The position numbers were made by a program, and so were the translations under genes. Under the pieces are notes generated by a model, which was given only the letters and a program-made list of their open reading frames with translations, had not been told where the DNA came from and did no database searches. From contig JAGVNP010000249.1 in assembly GCA_020053185.1 (NCBI GenBank), positions 1 through 10,014 on the forward strand: a stretch of 10,014 nt of DNA, given 5' to 3'. Shown here piece after piece: positions 1 through 6,996 of the stretch (position 1 is its first letter; each line of letters opens with the position of its first letter). The stretch comes from Deltaproteobacteria bacterium (lineage in GTDB: Bacteria > Desulfobacterota > Desulfomonilia > UBA1062).

Positions 1-1787
1 CCAGCATTCCTGAAGCCATCCGGCTTGCACCTGGCACTGAGGTAACCCGCGTTGATTCGAGCAGATGGGCTGTCAGCATTCGCGGGGATGCACGACGGCT
101 TGCAAGGTCTTTGCTCGTTCTTATTGATGGACGGTCCGTATACTCACCTCTTCTCGGCGGCGTGTATTGGGAAACATCTGATGTTATGCTCGAAGATGTG
201 GATCGTATCGAGGTTATTCGCGGCCCTGGCAGCACTTATTGGGGGGCGAACGCCCAGAACGGAGTAATCAATATCATTACCAAGTCCGCAAATGAAACAC
301 AGGGCATGCTTGTAAGTGCTGGCGGAGGAACAATTGAGCAGGGCTTTGGAAGTGTGCGTTATGGCGCAGAGACTAAAGACGGATTAAACTATCGCTTGTA
401 TGCCAAATATTTTGACCGGGACGGCATGTATCATGAGGATGACAACAGGAAAAATACTGATGCCTGGCAAAAAGCACAAATCGGGTTTAAACTCGACAAG
501 GATGTGTCTGATAAAGATGTCCTGACTATTCAGGCTGATGTGTTTGATGCAGATCTCGGAGTATATGAAACCCTCTCATCACTTACTGCACCATATGCCC
601 CAATTGCTGACGAGGACATGGATTCATTCGGCGGAAACATCCTTGCACGTTGGTATCATGAGGTCAGTCCGTCTTCTGACTGGGAATTTAAGTTTTTCTA
701 TGACTACCTGGAGAGGAAGTCCTCTTACTTTGACTCAGATGTTGATATGGTTGACTTTGATTTTCAGCACCGTTTTACCCTCCCGCTCAGACAGGAGATA
801 CTCTGGGGTATTGGGTACCGTCTTATCTCTTATGACACAAGCGGTTCTTTTACCCTGGGGTTCGAGCCGGAGGACGATACCAATGATCTATTCACAGGTT
901 TTGTGCAGGATGAGATTTCTCTTGTTGAAGACAAGCTTACCTTAAGGCTTGGCTCCAAGTTTGAGCACAACGAGTTCGGCGGTACTGAAGCACAGCCAAG
1001 CGCACGGATTTCATGGAAACCAACCGAGAATCAGCTTCTCTGGGCATCAGTCACCCGAGCGATCAGAACGCCAACTCCTTATGACCAGAACTATTGGGTT
1101 ATGCAATACCGTCCCGAGTATGCTCCCACTTATGTTGTATATGCCAAACAGGTGGGAAATGAAGATGTAGAAACTGTTGATCTTATTGCCCACGAGATCG
1201 GATACAGGGTTCATCCAATAAAAAGGCTATCTGTTGATATGACTGCATTTTCCAATGATTATTCAAATCTTTTGACTACAGAACTGAAAACTACCATAGC
1301 AATGCCAGGATATTACATATTTCCGGTATACCTGGATAACAACCTGGATGCTAAGTACATAGGCGCAGAAGTGTCAGTTGATTTTGATGTCTTTGACTGG
1401 TGGCGTTTGCATGCTGCGCAATCCTGGCTTCATATGGACAATAAAGCGCACAGCGGAAGCGGTTATGATAAAGAGGCAACCCGTATTCTACTCAATCAAT
1501 CAAGTCCAAAACACAAGACGGATTTTCATTCATACATGGATCTTCCTGGAAATGTGGAACTTGACCTTATTTTCCGTTCGGTGAGCCGAATCCCCAGCAA
1601 AAACGTATCAGGTTACAACAATCTGGATGCCCGCATCGGCTGGGAAGTAAAACCAAATTTAGAGATCTCTGTTGTCGGACAAAGCCTGCTTGATGACCAT
1701 CATCCCGAGGAGAGCACTACTTCCGTGCTGGTTCCTTACACCGAGGTTCCGCGCAGCGTATACGGGAAGGTCCAGTGGGAATTTTAG
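1..1787 (+). CDS. TonB-dependent outer-membrane receptor A (5' end missing)
   Basis: The frame is open from base 3 to the TAG at 1785-1787, giving 594 residues; the start lies before the window. Alignment with receptor B puts the first visible residue near B residue 101, so about 100 N-terminal residues (signal peptide, TonB box, first part of the plug) are missing. Visible plug motifs are RLAPG, RWAVSIRG, LVLIDGRSVYSP, DRIEVIRGPG and NGVINIITK. The rest is a beta-barrel with alternating aromatic strands ending in VQWEF, the C-terminal Phe recognised by the BAM machinery. Such receptors import scarce ligands such as iron complexes or cobalamin across the outer membrane using TonB energy; the ligand cannot be read from the sequence. 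It is clearly related to receptors B and C but is more diverged, with long loop differences near 1290-1350. A YfiR-type gene follows after 30 bp, suggesting co-transcription. The TTG at 111 lies inside the conserved plug and is not the start. Confidence 0.93.
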   Translation, partial: SIPEAIRLAPGTEVTRVDSSRWAVSIRGDARRLARSLLVLIDGRSVYSPLLGGVYWETSDVMLEDVDRIEVIRGPGSTYWGANAQNGVINIITKSANETQGMLVSAGGGTIEQGFGSVRYGAETKDGLNYRLYAKYFDRDGMYHEDDNRKNTDAWQKAQIGFKLDKDVSDKDVLTIQADVFDADLGVYETLSSLTAPYAPIADEDMDSFGGNILARWYHEVSPSSDWEFKFFYDYLERKSSYFDSDVDMVDFDFQHRFTLPLRQEILWGIGYRLISYDTSGSFTLGFEPEDDTNDLFTGFVQDEISLVEDKLTLRLGSKFEHNEFGGTEAQPSARISWKPTENQLLWASVTRAIRTPTPYDQNYWVMQYRPEYAPTYVVYAKQVGNEDVETVDLIAHEIGYRVHPIKRLSVDMTAFSNDYSNLLTTELKTTIAMPGYYIFPVYLDNNLDAKYIGAEVSVDFDVFDWWRLHAAQSWLHMDNKAHSGSGYDKEATRILLNQSSPKHKTDFHSYMDLPGNVELDLIFRSVSRIPSKNVSGYNNLDARIGWEVKPNLEISVVGQSLLDDHHPEESTTSVLVPYTEVPRSVYGKVQWEF

Positions 1788-1817
1788 GAAAAGCTTAGAA
1801 AAGAGAGGGGGTTCTTT

Positions 1818-2399
1818 ATGATTGAGACATTAAGATTCACCATAAAGAATTCCTCGCTAAGGCTTCATTCTGCCAAAGGGGTAATGATCTTTCTTATTCT
1901 AAGTTTGGGGGTCGGCATTTCTTTTGCTAATGCACAAAAACCTACCGATGACCAGGTCAAGGCGGCCTTTGTATACAATTTTGCAAAATTCACAGAGTGG
2001 CCGTCAGACGTGATGAAGGGGCCTGATACCCCCTTTGTCATAGGGGTTTTTGGAGATGATAATTTTTACAAAACGCTTAAAGTAGCTGCTGAGGGGAAGA
2101 GCGTGCAGGGAAAGCCGATTTCTGTCATGCGCATTGATCGGATCGAAGACGGGCAAAAATGTCATATGATCTATATTGGTTCTTCTCAGGAAGAAAATCT
2201 TTCATATATACTTAAGGAGATGAAAAATTTTCATGTGCTCACTGTTGGTGATATGAGTGGTTTTGCCAAGCGCGGGTGCATGATCAATTTTACACGTGAG
2301 CGAGATTATATACGCTTTGAGATCAATGTGAATGCTGCTGAGCGCTCAGGAATAAAAATGAGTTCTAATTTGCTGAAACTGGCAAAGATTGTGGAGTAA
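1818..2399 (+). CDS. YfiR/DUF4154 family periplasmic protein (YfiR-A)
   Basis: 193 residues. The ATG follows a strong ribosome binding site (GAGAGGGGG at 1803-1811, 6-nt spacer). A Sec signal peptide is visible: basic stretch to K20, hydrophobic core about residues 22-36, likely cleavage after FANA at residue 39. The mature part carries the YfiR/DUF4154 pattern: QVKAAFVYNFAKFTEWP (46-62), FVIGVFGDD (73-81), CHMIYIG (115-121), HVLTVGD (139-145), INFTRERDYIRFEINVNAA (156-174) and a C-terminal SSNLLKLAKIVE. In Pseudomonas, YfiR is a periplasmic repressor of the membrane cyclase YfiN; a similar partner-binding role is inferred here. No membrane partner adjoins it, so it may act on the kinase at 7751-9646 or on a distant protein. 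The mature part is about two thirds identical to YfiR-B by hand alignment, without gaps. It has two mature cysteines, C115 and C154; the second is Gly in YfiR-B. It lies 30 bp after receptor A. Confidence 0.9.
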   Translation: MIETLRFTIKNSSLRLHSAKGVMIFLILSLGVGISFANAQKPTDDQVKAAFVYNFAKFTEWPSDVMKGPDTPFVIGVFGDDNFYKTLKVAAEGKSVQGKPISVMRIDRIEDGQKCHMIYIGSSQEENLSYILKEMKNFHVLTVGDMSGFAKRGCMINFTRERDYIRFEINVNAAERSGIKMSSNLLKLAKIVE

Positions 2400-2500
2400 A
2401 CCATGTCAGTGTGCGGCTCGATAGGCTCAATATTATTTTTTGATAAGCCGATGAATAAATATCATATGTAATAAATACTTGGGAAAAGGGAGGGTATAGA

Positions 2501-4504
2501 ATGAATAGTACGCCAGATCTTTTCAAAAAAAGACATATACATGCGGGCATTTTCCGTCATCGATATATATTCATATCCGTAGTAGCATTGATTGTTTTGT
2601 TCATATGGCCATTGACGCCTGCGAACGCAGCAGAAGAACAAGCCAAGATTGCAGCAGCGCCGTCGCTTATCGATATGAGCATTGAGGATCTGATGAATAT
2701 CGAAGTCACGCTAGCATCCAAAAAGCCGGAAAGATACTTTGATACGCCTGCTGCCATTTATGTAATTACATCTGAAGATATAAAACGATCAGGTGTTACC
2801 AGTATTGCTGACGCACTTCGCCTGGCACCAGGTGTTGAGGTAGCGCGCATTGACTCGACCAGATGGGCTGTTTCCATAAGAGGATTAAGCGATGTACTTA
2901 ATAGGCGCCTGCTTGTCCTGATTGATGGCCGTAGCGTGTATAATCCAGTTTTTGCAGGCGTATTCTGGAGTGTGCAGGATTACCCGCTTGAGGATATTGA
3001 TAGGATTGAAATCATTAGGGGCCCTGGCGGGTCTCTCTGGGGCGCCAATGCAGTAAACGGCATTGTAAATATCATCACCAAGAGCGCGAAAGATACCCAA
3101 GGAGGATTTGTAAGCATTGGCGGTGGCACAGAAGACAGAGATTTTGCTGGCATACGCTATGGCGATACAATAGGCAAAGATTTTAGCTACCGCATCTATA
3201 GCAAATATTTTAACAGAGATGCCATGTATCATGAAGACGCTGACAATTACGATGATTGGCAGATGGCACAGCTAGGATTCAGCACTGACTGGGATTTAAA
3301 AGATGGCAATACCTTTAGGTTCCAGGGCGATATCTATGATGCGAACGTCGGACAGGAGACAGCAAAGAACATAGATGCATCCGGCGGAAATCTCTTGGGA
3401 CGCTGGCAGCAAAGTGGTGATGCCTCAGATTTGATGCTGCAATTCTATTATGATCGGACCTATTGGAATGAGCATAATATTCAAACCACAGTAGATACCC
3501 TAGGTCTTGATTTTCAGAATTACTTTGCCGGGACATCCAGGCAGACAATCAACTGGGGGCTCGGATATAGGTTCAATTTCATTGATACAAAAGGTACTCC
3601 TAACGATCTTGAATTTGATCCGGATCATCATAACGATAATTTGTTCAGCGCTTTTGTGCAGGATGAGATTACACTTGTTAAAGATAAGCTTAACCTGACC
3701 ATTGGATCGAAGTTCGAGCATAATGATTACAGCGGATATGAACTCCAGCCAAGCGCTAAAATTTTGTGGAAGCCGACTCAAGACCAAACTATATGGGCAT
3801 CAGTATCCCGTGCAGTCAGGACACCATCACCGATTGACCATGATCTTGTGCAGTGGTTTATTCCTTCTGTATTGGTCCTGAAAGGGGACAAGGGATTTGA
3901 ATCTGAAGAACTAGGCGCTTATGAGATTGGATACAGAATCCAGCCAGTAAAACGCCTGGCCCTGGATGTGACTGCGTATTATAATGTTTATGACAACCTT
4001 TTAAGCGCGGAACAGATCTCTCCATGGCCCTTTATTTACGCCTTAAGAAACGAACTGAGCGGTGATATCTTAGGCGGAGAGATCTCAATTGATTATAGCC
4101 CATTTGACTGGTGGAGGGTGCATGCATCCCAATCCATAATGCATATAGAGATGAAGAGGGATGATGTCAGCGCAGACCCGTCAACAGTAGATGCTATGGA
4201 AAACTCAACCCCGGATCGCCAGACTACTCTCAGGTCTTACATGGATCTTCCGCATGATTTGAAATTTGACTGCACCTTGCGTTCAGTGGGCAGGCTTACC
4301 TACACCCCCAATCAGATCTCAGGTTATAATAGCATGGATGTGCGTTTTGCATGGGATATCAATCCTGATCTTGAGATCTCTTTGGTTGGTCAGAATTTGC
4401 TGGATGACCATCATCCTGAATATAATCCGACCATCCCTCCTGCAGTTATTCCGACTGTCGAGATCCAAAGAGGTGTATACGGCAAGGTGCAGTGGCAGTT
4501 TTAA
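2501..4504 (+). CDS. TonB-dependent outer-membrane receptor B
   Basis: 667 residues, complete. The start is supported by GGGAGGG at 2488-2494, 6 nt before the ATG. Signal peptide: basic n-region to R21, hydrophobic core about 22-38, probable cleavage after PANA at residue 43. Only about 15 residues separate this from MSIEDLMNIEVTLASKK (59-75), which holds the likely TonB box (IEVTLAS), so there is no STN signalling domain. The plug spans roughly 80-205, with TPAAIYVIT, EDIKRSGVTSIADALRLAPG, LVLIDGRSVYNP, DRIEIIRGPGG and NGIVNIITK. The beta-barrel follows and ends in VQWQF, an outer-membrane insertion signature. It is very similar to receptor C (about 80% or more at DNA level over long stretches), with differences concentrated in predicted loops such as residues 505-517. 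The substrate is unknown; an iron complex or cobalamin is a family-level guess. Unlike A and C, it is not followed by a YfiR gene but by 424 bp of repeat-bearing DNA. Confidence 0.95.
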   Translation: MNSTPDLFKKRHIHAGIFRHRYIFISVVALIVLFIWPLTPANAAEEQAKIAAAPSLIDMSIEDLMNIEVTLASKKPERYFDTPAAIYVITSEDIKRSGVTSIADALRLAPGVEVARIDSTRWAVSIRGLSDVLNRRLLVLIDGRSVYNPVFAGVFWSVQDYPLEDIDRIEIIRGPGGSLWGANAVNGIVNIITKSAKDTQGGFVSIGGGTEDRDFAGIRYGDTIGKDFSYRIYSKYFNRDAMYHEDADNYDDWQMAQLGFSTDWDLKDGNTFRFQGDIYDANVGQETAKNIDASGGNLLGRWQQSGDASDLMLQFYYDRTYWNEHNIQTTVDTLGLDFQNYFAGTSRQTINWGLGYRFNFIDTKGTPNDLEFDPDHHNDNLFSAFVQDEITLVKDKLNLTIGSKFEHNDYSGYELQPSAKILWKPTQDQTIWASVSRAVRTPSPIDHDLVQWFIPSVLVLKGDKGFESEELGAYEIGYRIQPVKRLALDVTAYYNVYDNLLSAEQISPWPFIYALRNELSGDILGGEISIDYSPFDWWRVHASQSIMHIEMKRDDVSADPSTVDAMENSTPDRQTTLRSYMDLPHDLKFDCTLRSVGRLTYTPNQISGYNSMDVRFAWDINPDLEISLVGQNLLDDHHPEYNPTIPPAVIPTVEIQRGVYGKVQWQF

Positions 4505-4548
4505 TCTTTCAGGGTCAGGCGGATGAACGTGAGAGGTCTATGCGGATT

Positions 4549-4633
4549 GTCATTCCGGGCTTGACCGGGAATCCAGTGTTCTCCTGGATTCCCGCCGGAG
4601 TTTACCCCGTACAACGTTACGGGGCGGGAATGA
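4549..4633. repeat. palindromic intergenic repeat, GTCATTCC...GGGAATGA type
   Basis: The element begins GTCATTCCGGGC and ends GGGCGGGAATGA, so its ends are partly inverted copies. Inside are two hairpins: a perfect 11-bp stem CGGGAATCCAG (4566-4576) with CTGGATTCCCG (4584-4594) around a 7-nt loop, and a 7-bp stem CCCCGTA (4605-4611) with TACGGGG (4618-4624) around 6 nt. There is no T-run, so it is not a standard intrinsic terminator, although the folded RNA could protect the 3' end of the receptor B message. Repeats of this kind are dispersed in many Gram-negative genomes (recalled, not searched). It differs from the repeat at 4657-4788. Confidence 0.75.
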
Positions 4634-4656
4634 TATGGTATATTGCGATATATTAT

Positions 4657-4788
4657 TAGACCCTTGCATAATTGGTTTTTGTCATCGCGAGGAGCGTAAG
4701 CGACGTGGCGATCTCGTGAAATGTCAACAAGTTACGAGATTGCTTCACTTCGTTCGCAATGACAATGCGGGTATTATGCAAAGGTCTC
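4657..4788. repeat. MITE-like palindromic element, copy 1 (132 bp, intergenic)
   Basis: Terminal inverted repeats are TAGACCCTTGCATAAT (4657-4672) and ATTATGCAAAGGTCTC (4773-4788), matching at 14 of 16 positions after reverse complementing. ATTAT occurs directly outside both ends (4652-4656 and 4789-4793), a candidate 5-bp target-site duplication. The core is itself palindromic: GTCATCGCGAGGAGCG from 4681 against CGTTCGCAATGAC up to 4763, with inner arms around GATCTCGT and ACGAGAT. It has no transposase, so it would be a non-autonomous element moved in trans. A second copy lies at 7027-7150 inside the YfiR-B gene. Confidence 0.75.
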
Positions 4789-4865
4789 ATTATGTAACAG
4801 ACTTTTTCAACAGTCTCGCAAAATTCATGAAGCTTGAGTGGTTATGGTGAGTGTGATATGAGCAT

Positions 4866-4871
4866 TATAAT
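4866..4871 (+). promoter_or_regulatory. possible -10 box upstream of receptor C operon
   Basis: A perfect TATAAT lies 57 nt before the start codon of receptor C, in AT-rich DNA after the MITE-like element. The best -35 candidate at 17-18 nt spacing is TTATGG (4842-4847), a poor match, while the better-looking TTGAGT (4834-4839) is 26 nt away and too far. The position is sensible for an operon promoter, but the call rests on one hexamer. No sigma-54 type GG/GC pair was seen. Confidence 0.25.
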
Positions 4872-4928
4872 AGTAGTAATGTTTTTATATGAGGACAGTA
4901 AAGAAGAAGGTTTTTAGGGGAGGATGTT

Positions 4929-6977
4929 ATGTATGTAAAACATGTTATAAAAAAGGGGAGATGTAGAAAGAAGACATCTCAAAGGTCTTTGTGTGGCGGG
5001 TATATCAAAAAAAGCGCAGCGGTTTTTTGCAAAAAGGCTGTATTTGTGTGCCTGTTCCTATGCAGCGCATTGCTGTTTGCCAAAGAGACACCTGTATGGG
5101 CAGCTGAGAACAATATCAAGCTTGCAGCAGGGTCAGCTCTTGCCGAGATGAGTATCGAAGATCTTATGAACATCGAGGTCACGCTGGCATCCAAAAAGCC
5201 TGAGAAATATCTTGATACGCCTGCTGCCATCTATGTGATTACAAATGAAGACATAAAGCGATCAGGCGTTACCAGTATTGCCGAGGCCCTGCGCCTTGCA
5301 CCTGGGGTTGAGGTGGCGCGTATTGATTCGACCAGGTGGGCTGTTTCCGTAAGAGGTTTGAGCGATAAAGTCAATAAGCGCATGCTTGTTCTGATCGATG
5401 GCCGCAGCGTGTATTCTCCGGTTCTTGCAGGCGTGTACTGGGAAGCGCAGGATTATCTGCTTGAAGATATCGAGCGGATCGAGATTATCAGAGGCCCGGG
5501 CGGTTCTGTCTGGGGAGCCAATGCAGTCAGCGGCATTGTAAATATCATCACAAAGAACGCAAAAGATACTCAGGGCGGATTTGTGAGTCTTGGCGGCGGC
5601 ACAGAAGAACAGGGTTTTGCCGGTGTGCGCTATGGCGATATGATCGGCAAGGATTTCAGTTATCGCCTGTACGCAAAAGGCTTTAACCGGGATGCCATGT
5701 ACCATGAAGATGCTGACAATTACGATGACTGGCAGATGGAACAAGGTGGATTCAGCACTTTCTGGGATTTAAAAGACGGCAACACCTTGAGATTCCAGGG
5801 CGATCTCTATGATGCGAACCTGGGACAGCGGACAGCAAAGAATATAGATTCAACTGGCGGCAATATCCTTGGACGCTGGCAGCGAAGCGGTGATGATTCA
5901 GACATGGCACTGCAATTCTATTATGACCGCACATACCGTAATGAGCAGAACATTCAAGGTACAGTAGATACTTTTGACCTTGATTTTCAGTATAGCGCTC
6001 CGCTGTCGCCGCGGCAGGAACTCGTTTGGGGTCTTGGATACAGGTTCAATTGCATTAATACAGAAGGCACTCCAGGTGACATCTATTTTGATCCTGATCA
6101 TCATAATAACAATTTGTTCAGCGCATTTGTACAGGATGAGATCATTCTTGTTAAAGATAAGCTCAACCTGACCATAGGGTCGAAGTTCGAGCATAATGAC
6201 TACAGCGGCTACGAAGTCCAGCCAAGCGCAAGGATTATGTGGAAGCCAACTTCAGACCAAACTGTATGGGCGTCAGCGTCCCGTGCAGTAAGGACGCCGT
6301 CTCCAATGGATCAGGATCTGGTAGCTTGGCTTATTCCTTCCTTTCTGGCTCTGAATGGGGATAAGGGATTTGAGACGGAAGAACTCGGCGCGTATGAGTT
6401 GGGATACAGGGTTCAGCCAATGAAGCGCCTGGCTATTGATATGACTGCATATTATAATGTCTACGACAACCTTTTAAGTGCGGAAGGATTCTTCTTCTTC
6501 GGCAACAAGCTGAGCGGTGATATTCTGGGAGGAGAGATCTCAATTGATTACACTCCATTTGACTGGTGGAAACTGCATGCCTCACAATCCATAATGCATA
6601 TAGACATGGAAAAGGATGCTGACAGTACAGATCCGTCAACGGTGGATTCCATGGAGCACTCAAGTCCTGAGCGCCAGACTACTGTTCGGTCTTACATTGA
6701 TCTTCCGCATGATTTGAGCTTTGATTGTACCTTCCGCTCAGTAAGCAGGCTCCCGGTAGAAAGAGACCCAATATTTTGGATCTCCGGCTATAACAGCATG
6801 GATGTGCGTTTTGCATGGGATATCAATCCTGACCTTGAGATCTCTTTGGTTGGTCAAAATCTACTGGATGATCATCATCCTGAATATAATCCGACCGTTC
6901 TTCCTTTACCTGGATATTATATTTCGACTGTTGAGATCCAGCGTGGCGTGTATATGGAGGCACAGTGGAAATTCTAA
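4929..6977 (+). CDS. TonB-dependent outer-membrane receptor C
   Basis: 682 residues, complete; start chosen from GGGGAGG 5 nt upstream of the ATG. The N-terminus is long and basic (many Lys/Arg to residue 36, five Cys between 12 and 45), followed by a hydrophobic core about 37-51 and likely cleavage near VWA (residue 58). The mature protein starts like receptor B and reaches MSIEDLMNIEVTLASKK (74-90, including the probable TonB box) within about 16 residues, so no STN domain is present. Plug motifs follow: TPAAIYVIT, LVLIDGRSVYSP, ERIEIIRGPGG and SGIVNIITK. The barrel ends in AQWKF. It differs from B mainly in loops, for instance the Phe-rich GFFFFGNK stretch (520-527) replacing a longer loop in B. 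It is the first gene of a run C, YfiR-B, kinase, regulator with gaps of 19, 19 and 3 nt, which ties it to signalling as well as probable uptake. The ligand is unknown. Confidence 0.95.
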   Translation: MYVKHVIKKGRCRKKTSQRSLCGGYIKKSAAVFCKKAVFVCLFLCSALLFAKETPVWAAENNIKLAAGSALAEMSIEDLMNIEVTLASKKPEKYLDTPAAIYVITNEDIKRSGVTSIAEALRLAPGVEVARIDSTRWAVSVRGLSDKVNKRMLVLIDGRSVYSPVLAGVYWEAQDYLLEDIERIEIIRGPGGSVWGANAVSGIVNIITKNAKDTQGGFVSLGGGTEEQGFAGVRYGDMIGKDFSYRLYAKGFNRDAMYHEDADNYDDWQMEQGGFSTFWDLKDGNTLRFQGDLYDANLGQRTAKNIDSTGGNILGRWQRSGDDSDMALQFYYDRTYRNEQNIQGTVDTFDLDFQYSAPLSPRQELVWGLGYRFNCINTEGTPGDIYFDPDHHNNNLFSAFVQDEIILVKDKLNLTIGSKFEHNDYSGYEVQPSARIMWKPTSDQTVWASASRAVRTPSPMDQDLVAWLIPSFLALNGDKGFETEELGAYELGYRVQPMKRLAIDMTAYYNVYDNLLSAEGFFFFGNKLSGDILGGEISIDYTPFDWWKLHASQSIMHIDMEKDADSTDPSTVDSMEHSSPERQTTVRSYIDLPHDLSFDCTFRSVSRLPVERDPIFWISGYNSMDVRFAWDINPDLEISLVGQNLLDDHHPEYNPTVLPLPGYYISTVEIQRGVYMEAQWKF

Positions 6978-6983
6978 CCTTTA

Positions 6984-6992
6984 GGGGTGGAG
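6984..6992 (+). promoter_or_regulatory. ribosome binding site deciding the YfiR-B start
   Basis: GGGGTGGAG lies 4 nt before the ATG at 6997 and just after the receptor C stop codon. Internal start candidates further down (the ATG at 7201 or TTG codons near 7150) lack a comparable site, and the 7201 start would give a signal peptide with no basic n-region. This favours the long form of YfiR-B, including the repeat-encoded segment. Confidence 0.65.
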
Positions 6993-6996
6993 AAGT

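Larger units (their letters stand above)
4505..4928. other. 424-bp gene-free gap between receptors B and C
   Basis: No convincing gene is present. The gap holds two different palindromic repeats (4549-4633 and 4657-4788) and then about 140 bp of AT-rich sequence leading to receptor C. The only open stretch of note (4635-4850) reads through the second repeat and has no matching ribosome binding site. No hairpin followed by a T-run, as in a classical intrinsic terminator, is seen after receptor B. This gap is the only long break in the gene run and is the natural place for a promoter of the downstream receptor C operon. Confidence 0.7.

Noticed and set aside
111..1787. TTG at 111 as the start of receptor A
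   Set aside because: The frame is open upstream to base 3 and encodes conserved plug motifs (RLAPG, RWAVSIRG), so the gene starts before the window.
2440..2470. Possible promoter before receptor B (TTGATA at 2440-2445 with TATCAT at 2460-2465)
   Set aside because: The spacing is only 14 nt, and alternatives at correct spacing match -10 poorly. A promoter may exist here but the sequence does not show it well.
4605..4624. Intrinsic terminator after receptor B
   Set aside because: The stem CCCCGTA/TACGGGG is good but is followed by GCGGGAATGA with no T-run; it fits better as part of the palindromic repeat.
4635..4850. 71-residue open frame in the receptor B/C gap
   Set aside because: Most of it is a reading of the palindromic element (peptide pieces such as FVRNDN are typical of translated copies of this repeat); there is no convincing ribosome binding site or protein-like composition.
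5020..5075. Lipoprotein signal in the cysteine-rich N-terminus of receptor C
   Set aside because: The Cys residues at 41 and 45 are preceded by VFV and LFL, which do not fit a lipobox; a normal signal peptidase I site near residue 58 fits better.
5262..5744. 160-residue open frame on the - strand
   Set aside because: It lies fully antisense to the conserved plug and early barrel of receptor C. A similar antisense frame occurs at the same place in receptor B (2885-3232), as expected from shared codon use.
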